Assembly: GCA_021405325.1 (NCBI GenBank)
Contig: QWII01000009.1
Location: forward strand, 124,001 to 188,000
DNA: 64,000 nucleotides
Direction of reading: 5' to 3'
Source: Caldilinea sp. CFX5
GTDB lineage: Bacteria > Chloroflexota > Anaerolineae > Caldilineales > Caldilineaceae
Every line of letters starts with the position of its first letter. The stretch's first letter is position 1. Made by a program: the position numbers and the translations under genes. A model generated the notes under the pieces. It did not search any database. It saw nothing but the letters and a program-made list of their open reading frames with translations, and had not been told where the DNA came from. This document shows positions 36,401-45,087 of this stretch, piece after piece.

Positions 36401-37663
36401 CTCTCCGGCTTCACCTATCTACCCCGCCAAAGTGGTTATAATGGCCGCATCGGCAATTACCGCTTTTATGTGAGCAGCGATGGCGTCGATTGGGTGCAGG
36501 TGGTGAGTGGCACGTTTCCCGACAATGCCAATCTGCAGCGGGTCAACTTTACCACCCCACCGTCACGCCAGGCGTTTGGCGTGATTCCTGGCCCGATTGC
36601 CCCCGGCGCTTCCGCCAATGCGACGATTATACTGCGCGCCGAGGCCGCAATTGCGCTGGGCAACTATACCAACCATACGGAAATTCTCGGCGCGCAGGAT
36701 GCCCTCAACAGCCGCATCTATGACGCCGATTCGACCGCCGACGCTAACGCTACCAACGATGTCGTGGTCGATAACCGGATTGACAACAGCGGCGGCGACG
36801 AAGATGACCATGACATTGCCATTGTTCAGGTGGGTACAGTAGCGCCGCAGAGCACCATCACCATCTTGGTCGATGCCCAGCCGGAGAGCATCCAAAATTT
36901 CCGCTTTGGCGGCAATCTCACGGCCTTTAGTCTGGATGACGCCAATCCCGACGATGGCGATACGGTGCCCAACAGTCGTAGCTTCATCAAAGCCGCCGGT
37001 AGTTATGTGGTTAGCCAGACGGTGCCGGCGGGTTGGGTGTTAGCGGCGATCAACTGTGTCCCGGCAGAAAAGGCCCAGGTGGAACTCAATGCGCAGCGCG
37101 TCACCATCACCGCATCTGGTGGCGACAACGTTGCCTGCACTTTTGTTGACCAGCGCACGGCCAAGGTTAATGCCCGCAAGTTTCAGGATAGCAACGGCGA
37201 TAAACGACGCCAAGCCACCGAACTGTGGCTGCCCGGCTGGACAATGACGGTGTATAACAGTAGCGGTGCGGTCGCGGCGACTGGTGTCACCGGCAGCAGC
37301 GGGCAGATTGTGTTGTCCCGCTTGCCCCCCGGCAGCTATACCATCTGTGAAACGCGCCAGAGTGGCTGGAACCATACCCTGCCGACCACGCTCAACGCAA
37401 CCTACAACCAACCCTGCTATCCCGTCACCCTGCAACCAAACCAGACCGCCACCAGCACCTTTGGCAATCGTCCGGCTGCCACCATTGCTGAAGAGACGCC
37501 CCCGCCCACCGATCTCCCGCCGGACGACAGCGGCGTCACCATCAGCGACGGCAGCGATGTCCCCTTTGATGAGTCGGGCTATGATGGGCATGATCCCGAT
37601 GCGGTGGATGAAAATCAGCCGGTGCAGGATCAGATGATCTTCCTGCCGGTGATTCAGCGGTAG
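33500..37663 (+). CDS. Large secreted M60-type metallopeptidase with lectin, PA14 and F5/8C domains
   Basis: A 1387-residue exported protein. A signal peptide comes first (it also contains LLAGC, a possible lipobox), then a ricin-type lectin-like region (about 35-170), a peptidase M60/enhancin-like domain with HELGH at 474-478, a PA14-like region (about 675-800), half of a DUF11-like domain (about 813-873), an F5/8-type C domain (about 873-1010), the other DUF11 half (about 1013-1087), a beta-rich cassette and an SdrD-B-like domain (about 1220-1327), an acidic linker, and the end IFLPVIQR. M60 enzymes cleave mucin-type glycoproteins; here the substrate is unknown. Confidence 0.82.
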   Translation: MRTISLLFAFLLAGCALLGYTTIAAAQGASGDMISPKFDSAQCLTVDGAANATPAIKLQACRGANNQYWVRDVGASKWRTALDNNYCLATVDNAPSASAPLTVRLCTDSRALTLEPNPTLADSYRIAGTAYVLDTGVYGYVAIAHQNGWSYQYWRWFQDDLSVVNAQGCAITYPFPATDTATYNRELACDRVSKVQPPYVMPAAAVRTTMFPGAVAAGLPAVTQSFAFNLQFKDHGYLRMSAPPQNWQSTGLYAPPNQLLRVTVSNAAAADLSEVYAQIGVHMDILEPTSGNVEGGNFDRHPSVVVRVKLVPGENLVRSPYGGPVILVSEASVNKTIDVEVANAVQAPYFKSGETTEAQWLARRALGIPYAEIEGELAIIHVPTSEISNVSYADIQAVAAYYTQMVRYHNALSGLSDNAALPHQSPQGKQRHVEDIQITAGWGHSGFPAMYFNAWRIGVPEEYIYRSAAWGVYHELGHNYQMGGWSYVYGVEATVNLWSLHAQEAFFGNSSIVDDGTYAKAIAILNNNTITNKWGSAGAFEQLVFLDQIRLAFPQQNWNLWTQLMRRYREMSDTEYNALDTDQKRRDKFLEILCDLTNSNLTPHFDQWTIAISNNTKSYCATKLAMTQQPWTIDGAQPLYYSGGGTGNIRREWWTGLPGATLADLTNAPAYPTQPTGTALVTGTLEGPRDWGSDFGDRLRGYLHPPVTGNYDFWLAGNEAVQFRLSTDEDPLNTQSLLTVAQATGYRGFDDHVASIQRSQPVALVAGRNYYFEVIRKESSGGDHVAVAWSIPAGPTTPREARKVIDGRYLSPYRGDLALRKQLTAGQAATIPPGGDVNFTISVFNQSTATVKNIQIVETLPISFTLSPLNQAGQWISGYRYVRLQALSEAGNRGPWTSMAELNVLDGNGQPLAQNQWRLLYADSENPDSPATNAFDGNPATLWHTMWWSTPPAHPHEIQIDLGGRYTLSGFTYLPRQSGYNGRIGNYRFYVSSDGVDWVQVVSGTFPDNANLQRVNFTTPPSRQAFGVIPGPIAPGASANATIILRAEAAIALGNYTNHTEILGAQDALNSRIYDADSTADANATNDVVVDNRIDNSGGDEDDHDIAIVQVGTVAPQSTITILVDAQPESIQNFRFGGNLTAFSLDDANPDDGDTVPNSRSFIKAAGSYVVSQTVPAGWVLAAINCVPAEKAQVELNAQRVTITASGGDNVACTFVDQRTAKVNARKFQDSNGDKRRQATELWLPGWTMTVYNSSGAVAATGVTGSSGQIVLSRLPPGSYTICETRQSGWNHTLPTTLNATYNQPCYPVTLQPNQTATSTFGNRPAATIAEETPPPTDLPPDDSGVTISDGSDVPFDESGYDGHDPDAVDENQPVQDQMIFLPVIQR

Positions 37664-37682
37664 GGAACAGAAAAAGAAGAAA

Positions 37683-37744
37683 GGCATCTTCCGGGAAGTT
37701 TGGATGGGCACGTAGCCAGCAGCAACGGAGCTTCCCGGAAGATG
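37683..37744 (+). terminator. 15-bp inverted repeat after the M60 gene
   Basis: Arms 37683-37697 and 37730-37744 are exact reverse complements (GCATCTTCCGGGAAG) with a 32-nt loop. It lies 20 bases after the stop of the M60 peptidase gene. No clear T-run. Confidence 0.55.
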
Positions 37745-37865
37745 CGCACTTGAACGAAACGCTACCGCTTGGCATCGCCTCTTACCTGTGGTATCATTGA
37801 TGCAAGGTTGGTGGTACGCTTGTCGTTGGGCGAGCCGGTTGTTTGGAGGAAGAGAGGGGTGCGCC

Positions 37866-38735
37866 ATGAGCAATATTTCCTCTGTTATCGAGACGCAACC
37901 TAAGTCGCAGGCCGGGCTACCGGTGAGTGAGGAGGAATATTGGCGCGTCTACTACCATCACCCTGACTTTACTTATGAATGGAACAACGGCATTCTGGAA
38001 GAAAAGCCCTTGGCAAAGGTGCGCGGCGCGCTGCAATATCAATGGTTTCTGCTCCTGTTGAATGCCTACCGGGACGAAAACCCCCAGATGAAAGTTGTCA
38101 ATCTGGAGATTGGCTTTCGTATGGCGTTAGAAGAAAAGACGACCATCCGTAGGCCCGACCTGTTCATCGTTCTGAATGATAATCCCACCCCAATTCATGA
38201 CGATGACCGCACCTACAAGGGCATCTGCGATGTTTGTGTCGAGTCCCTCTCTGATTCGGATCAGGATGAGATCGATCGGGATGTCATTGACAAACGGGAT
38301 GAATATGCCGAGGCCGGCGTGCGCGAGTATTACATCCTCGACTGCGAAGGGCGTTATACCACTTTCTACCGCTCGGTGCGCGATCCCCAAACCGGCAAGC
38401 ATACCTTTGCGTTGCTGCCCGTAGACGCTGACGGCGTCGTGCATTCGGAAGTGATGCCCGGTTTTCAATTTCGCCTGCGCGATCTCTATCGTCTGCCGCC
38501 ACTACAAGCGTTAGTCGAGGATGAGGTCTATCGCGGCTATGTCTGGCTGGTCTATCAGGCGCAACAGCAGCGGGCAGAACAGGCCGAAAACGAAGCCGCC
38601 GCGGAACGACTGCCCACCGCCGCCGCCGAAAGACGGGCCGAACAAGCGGACCAGCGTGCCGAGGAGGCCACTGCATTAGCACATAAATATGCGGCGCGAT
38701 TGCGGGCACTGGGGCTTTTGCCGGTGGAAGAGTAG
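37866..38735 (+). CDS. Uma2-family (DUF820) restriction endonuclease-fold protein
   Basis: A 289-residue Uma2 protein. The catalytic domain has YEWNNGILEEKPL, TIRRPDLFIV and EYAEAGVREYYILD, the Asp and Glu positions of the PD-(D/E)xK fold. The C-terminus is a charged Ala/Glu/Arg coiled coil (about 235-280). Uma2 proteins are numerous in Cyanobacteria and Chloroflexota and their role is poorly known. The ATG at 37866 follows a GGAGGAAGAG stretch; the frame is open further upstream. Confidence 0.85.
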   Translation: MSNISSVIETQPKSQAGLPVSEEEYWRVYYHHPDFTYEWNNGILEEKPLAKVRGALQYQWFLLLLNAYRDENPQMKVVNLEIGFRMALEEKTTIRRPDLFIVLNDNPTPIHDDDRTYKGICDVCVESLSDSDQDEIDRDVIDKRDEYAEAGVREYYILDCEGRYTTFYRSVRDPQTGKHTFALLPVDADGVVHSEVMPGFQFRLRDLYRLPPLQALVEDEVYRGYVWLVYQAQQQRAEQAENEAAAERLPTAAAERRAEQADQRAEEATALAHKYAARLRALGLLPVEE

Positions 38736-38866
38736 GCTCCTTAATAGCGCCACTTTATGTAACCGTTAATGTGGCAACCAGCAGGAACGCATGGAATGGG
38801 GCCATCGTCCGGGAAGCATCGATAGCAGGGAGACCAAATTATCTTCTGCTCTTTAGAACGAAGCCT

Positions 38867-39052
38867 CTATTCTTGTGGCATAATAATCTTTGCCTTAACC
38901 CCAACCTGATCCAGTAAATAGAGAAGTCCGCCGCCGTCAATCAACTCAAGGGGTTTGTCTTTGGCAAATTCATAGGTATCAGTACCATAGCTGCTTGTGG
39001 TCACAATAATCCCCTTGCTTGCCCCTTCGTTCACCATTGTGCCATAAAGGTT
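38867..39052 (-). pseudogene. C-terminal fragment of an Mrr-type restriction endonuclease
   Basis: About 61 residues (LYGTMVNEGASKGIIVTTSS, EFAKDKPLELIDGGGLLYLL) match the end of Mrr-like endonucleases; the N-terminal part with the catalytic Asp is missing and the upstream DNA is noncoding in this frame. A decayed gene. Confidence 0.6.
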
Positions 39053-39128
39053 TGGCGATGGGTGGCAACGCCTCCTTCTTTCGGTAAATACGCTAACAAC
39101 TTCTGCGTGATCTCCGCTTTGTCCGAAC

Positions 39129-41570
39129 TTACTGCTGAACGAGCGGCAGGTAGAGATTGGTGACAAGTTCCGGCTCGGCAGTGATGAGCCACTGTTCCTC
39201 GGTGCTTGGTTCGGTCCCATCGTCATCTGGCGCCATCGTGGTCAAAACACCATTATCATCGGCGGTGACGCTGCCGCTAAAGGCAACCGGGTTGGTCGTA
39301 TTGCCAAAGTAGACGGTTTTGATCTCCCCCGCCGCCAGGGTCAGGCGATAACAGGGCTGCCCAAGTTCCGGGTCGAGACCGGGTTGGGTATTGCGCCACG
39401 GCGCCGTCACCGTTTCACAGACAATATAGGAACCGGGCTTCAGATTCGCAAAGCTGGCCTTACCCAGGTCGTTGGTGATCTGGGTCGCCGCAGTGCCGGC
39501 GCTCAGGTCGCGCAGCGTAATCGCCTGCCCGGCCAGCCATAGCTCACCGCTGTTGCGCCGCCCCGATGCATTGCGGTCATCATAGACCAGAATGCGGACC
39601 GTCGCCGTGCGCTCATTGATAAAGGTGCAGGCGACAAAGGCGCCGTTGGTGAGCACAAGGGTCAATGGCCCCGGCGGCTGCACCTGTTCAGCGGCGCCCG
39701 ACGTTTGACAGCGGGTCTCCTTGAGATACCAGCCATTCACTGGTTGCTGGGTAATTTGATAAGCGCCGGCCGCTCTAGTGAAAAAGCGTTCGGCGGTAAA
39801 GGCGTCGCCATCATCCGGCACAGCATCATCTAGACGGAAGACACCGAGAGCACCGCCATAGACAAAGTTGATTTTGCTATCCGGGCGACTATCGACCTTC
39901 AACTGGAGCGCAGCAAGGGGTGTCGTCGGCGCGCCCAGCCGCTGTTCACGCACCAGGAAGAAGCCGCCTTCAATGTCACTGATCGCGACGTTGCCGCTGG
40001 GAAAGTAGGGGTAAGTTCCCCAAGCGCCGTTAAAGGCCGCATTGTTACTGGTCGGGTAGGAGTCAAAGAACGCTTCTTCTACCAGCGCATTCGGGTTGGT
40101 GATGTTGAGAATGGTCAAGCCGCGCTGATAGTTGGACATGTAGTAGCGCGGCCCCTTGGTGTACCCGTTGTGGTCAATCGCCCTGGTGGGGCCGTTCCAG
40201 ACGCCGCTAATGACCGGGGCGCGCAGATTGGCAATATCCAGGGTGCGGACACGCGTATTGTGCCCCAAGTAATATTCATCCAACTCATCTTGGATAAAGA
40301 GATAGCGCTTGTCCTCGGTCCACCAGCCGGAGTGAGTGTATTGAGAGCCGTTGTAGGGTGTCGAGCTGATACGATAGGGGGTGGCTGGGTTGGTAATGTC
40401 CCAGAGATCGACCGTGTTCTCGTTATAATCGACATAGATGGTACAGGGATTCTGCTGCTGATAACAATCTGCCGTGCGTGTGTCGGTGATAACCAGCGAC
40501 GTGCCGTCGTGGACATACTGGGTGCCGCTAGGCGCATCTTTGAGCAAGGTTGGATTGGTTGGGTTACTTAGATCCAAGAGACGAAAGGCGCCGCTGTTGA
40601 CATTCGCGCCTTGTAGAATGGCGCGTGCCGGAGTGCCATTGCGTGATACATTTGTGTCGTAGGTGGTGTTGTCTAGATGAATGGTGTGGACGCGGCTTAC
40701 ACCAGTATATGTGCCCAGCAAGGTAGCGCTTAGGGGCAAATTGCTCAAATCGACAATTTGCACCCCTTGCCCCGCCGCCTCGGTAACAATATAGGCATAG
40801 GCGCGCCAGCGTCGGGCCACGGCATCATAGGTTTGGTAGGCGCGCAATTCACGCCAGAGCGATGCCGCCGCCGGGATGTGGGCGACGACTGTCGGTTGGG
40901 TGGGGACGGTGATGTCCACAATGCCGGTGCCATTGCGCAAGCCAATCAGCGCATATTCACGCCCGGTGTTGAGGTCGGTGTGGCCCCAAATATTGCTGGC
41001 GGAGGTCGGCGCACCGGGAAAGCTGTTCAGCGGGATGCGCCCTACGAGGTCGATGCCCTGACAGGGGTAGCTGCCCGCCATGCTGTTGACACAAGTTGCC
41101 GGTGCCGTGCTCACCATGCTACCGGCAGCGGTCAGTTCAGCCGTTGCCGCTTCCCAGACCCAGCCCTTTTTATCTTGCAACGCAATAAAGCCCTGGGCTG
41201 ACAGCGCCGCGCGATATCGGGCGTCAACCCCCAACAGATAGGTCGGGTTTTTCTCCGGTTCGGCCACGGCAAAATAATCGGTGGTGCGATAGCCACCTTG
41301 TAGCCAGATCAATGTGCTAAGCGCCGCGGTCGTTTCGGCATCGGTGAGATCATAATAGCCAGTGGCTACGCGAATTTCGGCCCCTTTCACGGTGGCTTGT
41401 TGCAGGGCATAGCCAATGGTGCGACAGGGACGGGTCGGCACGCGACAATCCCCGCGGTCATTGCCGGTGGTGGCGACAAAGAGATGGTCATGCTCCTGGT
41501 GGGCGGCGGCTGGTCGCACCGGTAGGAGCGCGGCCACTAGCAGGAGGGCGAGGATCAGCTTGCTTTTCAT
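39129..41570 (-). CDS. Secreted choice-of-anchor B (LVIVD-repeat) protein
   Basis: An 813-residue exported protein: signal peptide (MKSKLILALLLVAALL...AAAH), a short beta-rich region, then a seven-bladed-propeller-like region with LVIVD-type repeats (TGIVDITVPTQPTVV, VQIVDLSNLP, FRLLDLSNPTNPTLL, LTILNITNPN). A C-terminal beta cassette and SdrD-B-like domain follow, homologous to the end of the M60 protein, then an acidic linker and the end LYLPLVQQ. The ATG at 41570 has AAAGGAGT upstream. Function unknown; likely cell-surface. Confidence 0.8.
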   Translation of the reverse strand: MKSKLILALLLVAALLPVRPAAAHQEHDHLFVATTGNDRGDCRVPTRPCRTIGYALQQATVKGAEIRVATGYYDLTDAETTAALSTLIWLQGGYRTTDYFAVAEPEKNPTYLLGVDARYRAALSAQGFIALQDKKGWVWEAATAELTAAGSMVSTAPATCVNSMAGSYPCQGIDLVGRIPLNSFPGAPTSASNIWGHTDLNTGREYALIGLRNGTGIVDITVPTQPTVVAHIPAAASLWRELRAYQTYDAVARRWRAYAYIVTEAAGQGVQIVDLSNLPLSATLLGTYTGVSRVHTIHLDNTTYDTNVSRNGTPARAILQGANVNSGAFRLLDLSNPTNPTLLKDAPSGTQYVHDGTSLVITDTRTADCYQQQNPCTIYVDYNENTVDLWDITNPATPYRISSTPYNGSQYTHSGWWTEDKRYLFIQDELDEYYLGHNTRVRTLDIANLRAPVISGVWNGPTRAIDHNGYTKGPRYYMSNYQRGLTILNITNPNALVEEAFFDSYPTSNNAAFNGAWGTYPYFPSGNVAISDIEGGFFLVREQRLGAPTTPLAALQLKVDSRPDSKINFVYGGALGVFRLDDAVPDDGDAFTAERFFTRAAGAYQITQQPVNGWYLKETRCQTSGAAEQVQPPGPLTLVLTNGAFVACTFINERTATVRILVYDDRNASGRRNSGELWLAGQAITLRDLSAGTAATQITNDLGKASFANLKPGSYIVCETVTAPWRNTQPGLDPELGQPCYRLTLAAGEIKTVYFGNTTNPVAFSGSVTADDNGVLTTMAPDDDGTEPSTEEQWLITAEPELVTNLYLPLVQQ

Positions 41571-41683
41571 AGGTGACTCCTTTGTTCGATAAGGCAACTT
41601 GCCTACCTAACTTAGCAACAAAAATGTGATAAGTCAACTTACATTTTGTTGATATTATGCTTTACCTTCCGCCATTATCTTAA

Positions 41684-41760
41684 GACTTACGCAAACCAGA
41701 GCTATCAGGTTTGCGAAACCTGACAGCTCTCGCCAGCACCAAATCCGTTTTGCGTAAGTC
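41684..41760. repeat. Nested inverted repeats (outer GACTTACGCAAA, inner CAGGTTT/AAACCTG)
   Basis: The outer arms 41684-41695 and 41749-41760 are exact complements. Inside, 41699-41712 and 41716-41729 form a second stem with one mismatch and contain the CAGGTTT/AAACCTGACAG word found again at 41875 and 46128. It lies in the 417-bp divergent region between the choice-of-anchor B and S9 peptidase genes. Confidence 0.7.
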
Positions 41761-41846
41761 CTATATTTACCATTCAATCAGCGCCTGTTCGTCAGCAACG
41801 GGCGTTATGCGCTACAATAACGGCAATCACCCTACACAAGCTAAAC

Positions 41847-41932
41847 GGTTCTGTTGCTATGTCGTATGGCCCTTACACCTGACAGGTTTTGGCAACCTGT
41901 CAGGTGTGGGCATTGCCGGTGGCAACAGAACC
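41847..41932. repeat. CCTGACAGGTT palindrome with outer GGTTCTGTTGC repeat
   Basis: Inner arms 41875-41888 and 41894-41907 (ACACCTGACAGGTT and its complement) form a 14-bp stem with a 5-nt loop. Outer arms 41847-41857 and 41922-41932 (GGTTCTGTTGC) are also exact complements. A second copy of the inner palindrome lies at 46128-46164. Confidence 0.75.
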
Positions 41933-41986
41933 TAAGCACAACAACTCATTTTCGCAGTAACGCATTTTTCACACTGGAGCAACCCT

Positions 41987-43969
41987 ATGACCAACACGAC
42001 CGTCCAACGCCCTGTGCAGCCGGGCGATCTCTTTCACTTGCATTTTCTCCATTCCGCCGCCCTATCGCCTGATGGCGAGCGGGTGGCCTATAGCATCGCG
42101 GCCTACGATGAGGGTGATGACGCCGACTATGAACAGCTTTGGTTGCTGACCATCGCCAGTGGCGAGGCGCGTCAACTAACCTTTGGCAAAGCACGCAACC
42201 ACTCGCCTCGATGGTCGCCCGACGGCCAAACGTTGGCCTTTGTTTCGACCCGTAGCGGCAAAGCGCAGATCCATCTCTTGCCAGTCGATGGGGGTGAAGC
42301 GCGCCAGCTCACCGCTTTCAAACAAGGCATTGGTGGAGGGGTTGCCTGGTCGCCCGATGGCCGGCAGGTGGCCTTTAGCGCCGGCCCCCAACCCGACCAA
42401 CCCCATGATCCAACTCTGCCCTATCGCGTAACCCGTCACGTCTACCGTTTTGATGCCATTGGCTATCTTGATCCCGCTGTGCAAGACATTTACATGATCG
42501 ACGTTGCCAAGGGCGAGGTCCAGCGCTTGACCGACGATGGCTGTAATAACACAGCGCCGCAATGGTCGCCCGACGGCAGCCGGTTGCTCTATCTGGCGAC
42601 CATGCAGCCGGATCTACACAAAACCATCTACCCGACGCTACGGGTGGTGACACGTGACGGCGAGGCGGCAACGGTGGTGGGGCAAACATGGGGCGGCCTC
42701 TCCGGCAGCGCTGCCTGGTTGCCCGATGGACGACAGATCGCCTTCGTGGGCGTCGAGGCGGGACAAACGATTGGCACGCAGAATGATCTTTTTGTCGTGG
42801 ATACAGCGAGTAAAGCCATCACCAAGCGCACCACCGACCTGGATCGCCAGGTGGGGGCGCGCCTTCAGGCCGATATGCCGGCGGGGGTGACGGCGCAAAT
42901 CGGGCCAGTTGCCGTCGACGCAACCGGCAAGGTCGCCTATGTCCAGGTGCAGATTGGCGGCACGGTCCAGCTTTACCGGGTTGGCTTACACGGCGCCATC
43001 TCTTACGATGCCGTGGTGACCGGCGACCGGAGTTGCTTCTTGCTCGATTGCCATCAGCCCACCGCCACCCTACTCTATGCGGTCAGCGACTTTACTACCC
43101 CGCCCGATCTCTACCTGGCGGACGGCGCCGGCCAGCACGAACGGCGCTTGACCGATCTGAATGGCGCTTTCCTGGCCGGGCTACAAGCGGCGACGGTTGA
43201 ACAGCTCTGGTTTCCTGGTCAAGATGGCGTGCCGGTGGAGGGCTGGTTGATTCGCCCCAGCGTTGGCGCTGCGCCCTACCCAACCATTCTCTACATCCAC
43301 GGCGGCCCCCATAGCGCCTTTGGCTCGGTCTACCATTTCGATACGCAGATGTTGGTCGGCGCCGGTTATGCTGTGCTGATGGTCAACCATCGCGCCTCGA
43401 CCGGGTACGGCAACGCTTTTGCGACGGCGATCAAGGGCGACTGGGGCAAGCTGGACTACACCGATCTCATGGCGGGGATCGACGCCGTCATCGCCAACGG
43501 CTGGGCCGACCCGGATCGACTGGGTGTTTGCGGGCTGTCAGGTGGCGGCAATCTCTCCTGCTGGATCGTGGGGCAGACGGATCGTTTCAAAGCCGCCGTG
43601 CCGGAAAACCCGGTAACGAACTGGCAGAGCTTCTATGGCGTCAGCGACATTGGCGTCTGGTTTGCCGTCGAGCAACTGGGCGGCCATCCGCATGAGATTC
43701 CCGAAACATATGTACGCTGTTCGCCCATCACCTACGCCCACCGCTGCAAAACGCCGACACTGCTGGTGCAAGGTGAACACGACTGGCGCTGTCCCGCCGA
43801 GCAAGCCGAACAGTTTTATACGGTGCTGAAAGCGAACGGGTGCCCCGTAGAAATGGTGCGATTGCCGGCCATGCCCCATGCCGGCGCCATCAATGGTGCG
43901 CCCAAGATGCGGCGTGCCCAGAATGAGGCGCTGTTGACCTGGATGAATCAATATGTGAACCCAGGCTAA
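41987..43969 (+). CDS. S9-family (acylaminoacyl/prolyl oligopeptidase) serine peptidase
   Basis: A 660-residue peptidase: an N-terminal TolB/WD-like propeller (repeats RWSPDGQTLAF, AWSPDGRQVAF, QWSPDGSRLLY) and a C-terminal alpha/beta-hydrolase domain. The catalytic triad is Ser518 in CGLSGGGN, Asp599 in GEHDWRCP and His631 in MPHAG. It lacks a signal peptide, so it likely trims peptides in the cytoplasm. Length and layout fit acylaminoacyl-peptidases. Confidence 0.92.
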   Translation: MTNTTVQRPVQPGDLFHLHFLHSAALSPDGERVAYSIAAYDEGDDADYEQLWLLTIASGEARQLTFGKARNHSPRWSPDGQTLAFVSTRSGKAQIHLLPVDGGEARQLTAFKQGIGGGVAWSPDGRQVAFSAGPQPDQPHDPTLPYRVTRHVYRFDAIGYLDPAVQDIYMIDVAKGEVQRLTDDGCNNTAPQWSPDGSRLLYLATMQPDLHKTIYPTLRVVTRDGEAATVVGQTWGGLSGSAAWLPDGRQIAFVGVEAGQTIGTQNDLFVVDTASKAITKRTTDLDRQVGARLQADMPAGVTAQIGPVAVDATGKVAYVQVQIGGTVQLYRVGLHGAISYDAVVTGDRSCFLLDCHQPTATLLYAVSDFTTPPDLYLADGAGQHERRLTDLNGAFLAGLQAATVEQLWFPGQDGVPVEGWLIRPSVGAAPYPTILYIHGGPHSAFGSVYHFDTQMLVGAGYAVLMVNHRASTGYGNAFATAIKGDWGKLDYTDLMAGIDAVIANGWADPDRLGVCGLSGGGNLSCWIVGQTDRFKAAVPENPVTNWQSFYGVSDIGVWFAVEQLGGHPHEIPETYVRCSPITYAHRCKTPTLLVQGEHDWRCPAEQAEQFYTVLKANGCPVEMVRLPAMPHAGAINGAPKMRRAQNEALLTWMNQYVNPG

Positions 43970-44184
43970 TATCATTATCACCCAAACGAGTTTGCCCACC
44001 AGTGGTATCTGTTTTAAGATCATAGTGCGTAGATTGCCCCGTCGCTCATTCACAAGACAGCAAACAATCGATGAACAACAGCGTATCCATTATGGTTCAA
44101 CCACCTGTTGCGGTCGGGAAATCATCGGGAACGGTTTCTCGGCTTGTAGCAGGGATTTATTTTGTCAACTGGTAGGAGCTTTGC

Positions 44185-45087
44185 ATGAAACGAATCATCT
44201 ATCTACTTTCTCTGGTTAGCCTGGTCGGCTTGTTGCTGACTGGCTGTGTCCAGCGCGTCGATCAAGGGGCGGGACAGAGTGGTGGCACTGGTGGCGATAC
44301 AGCCGCCGGTGCACAAGACCAATTGGCTGCCATCCATGAACGGGGGACCATCCGTGTCTCCACTGACCCCAACTATGCCCCTCAATCTTTTCTCAATCAG
44401 CAGGGTGAATTTGAGGGCTTTGATATCGATGTTGCGCGCGAAGTTGCCAAGCGGCTGGGCGTCGAAGTCGAATTTGTCACGCCGGACTGGGATCTGATCA
44501 CCGCCGGCAACTGGGGCGACCAGTGGGACATGAGCGTCGGCTCAATGGCAGTTACCACAGCGCGCCAGGAAGTCCTCGACTTTGCCGACCCGCCCTATTA
44601 CTACACACCCGCCCAATTTGCTGCGTCGGATGCGTCGGGCATTGATACGCTGGAAGCCATCAATGGGCAAACGGTCTGCGTTGGTCTCTCCACCACCTAC
44701 GAATCATGGTTGAACGGCGAGGATCTGGGCTTCCCGGCCAGCAGCATCTATGCGCAGCCGCCGACCGATGTGACGGTGTTGCCCTTGCAGACTGATAACG
44801 AATGTGCCCAATCGATCCAGGCCGGACGCACCGAGTTTAGCGTCTTCCTCACCTCCAACACGGTGGTTGAAGCCGCCATTGCCGAAGGGGTCGCCGTCCA
44901 CAAAGTGGGCGGGCCGGTCTACTCCGAAAACCTGGCCATTGCCTTTGACAAAGCCGCCCCGCTGGAGAATGACAGCCTGGTGGCCGAAGTGAGCAAGATT
45001 CTGACCGCCATGCACAGCGACGGCACCCTGACCAAGCTTTCCGAACAGTGGTTTGGCGCCGACCTGACACAAGACCCAACGAAGTAA
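44185..45087 (+). CDS. Amino-acid ABC transporter substrate-binding lipoprotein
   Basis: A 300-residue periplasmic-type binding protein of the SBP_bac_3 family. The signal peptide ends in lipobox LLTGC (Cys about 21); GTIRVSTDPNYAPQSFLNQ and EFEGFDIDVAREVAKRLG are the family's characteristic N-terminal lobe. It likely binds a polar amino acid. It is followed by a permease gene on the same strand, 148 bases away across a repeat-rich spacer. AGGAG precedes the ATG. Confidence 0.92.
   Translation: MKRIIYLLSLVSLVGLLLTGCVQRVDQGAGQSGGTGGDTAAGAQDQLAAIHERGTIRVSTDPNYAPQSFLNQQGEFEGFDIDVAREVAKRLGVEVEFVTPDWDLITAGNWGDQWDMSVGSMAVTTARQEVLDFADPPYYYTPAQFAASDASGIDTLEAINGQTVCVGLSTTYESWLNGEDLGFPASSIYAQPPTDVTVLPLQTDNECAQSIQAGRTEFSVFLTSNTVVEAAIAEGVAVHKVGGPVYSENLAIAFDKAAPLENDSLVAEVSKILTAMHSDGTLTKLSEQWFGADLTQDPTK

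Noticed and set aside
37040..37873. Minus-strand frame at the end of the M60 gene
   Set aside because: Antisense to a strongly supported coding region and without a ribosome-binding site.
38735..39130. A further frame in the Mrr remnant region that gives KAEITQKLLAYLPKEGG
   Set aside because: It looks protein-like but is short, has no start and ends in TGA; at most another decayed piece.
41616..41651. CAACAAAAATGT...ACATTTTGTTG repeat upstream of the choice-of-anchor B gene as an operator
   Set aside because: One-base bulge and AT-rich context; could be chance, no second copy seen.
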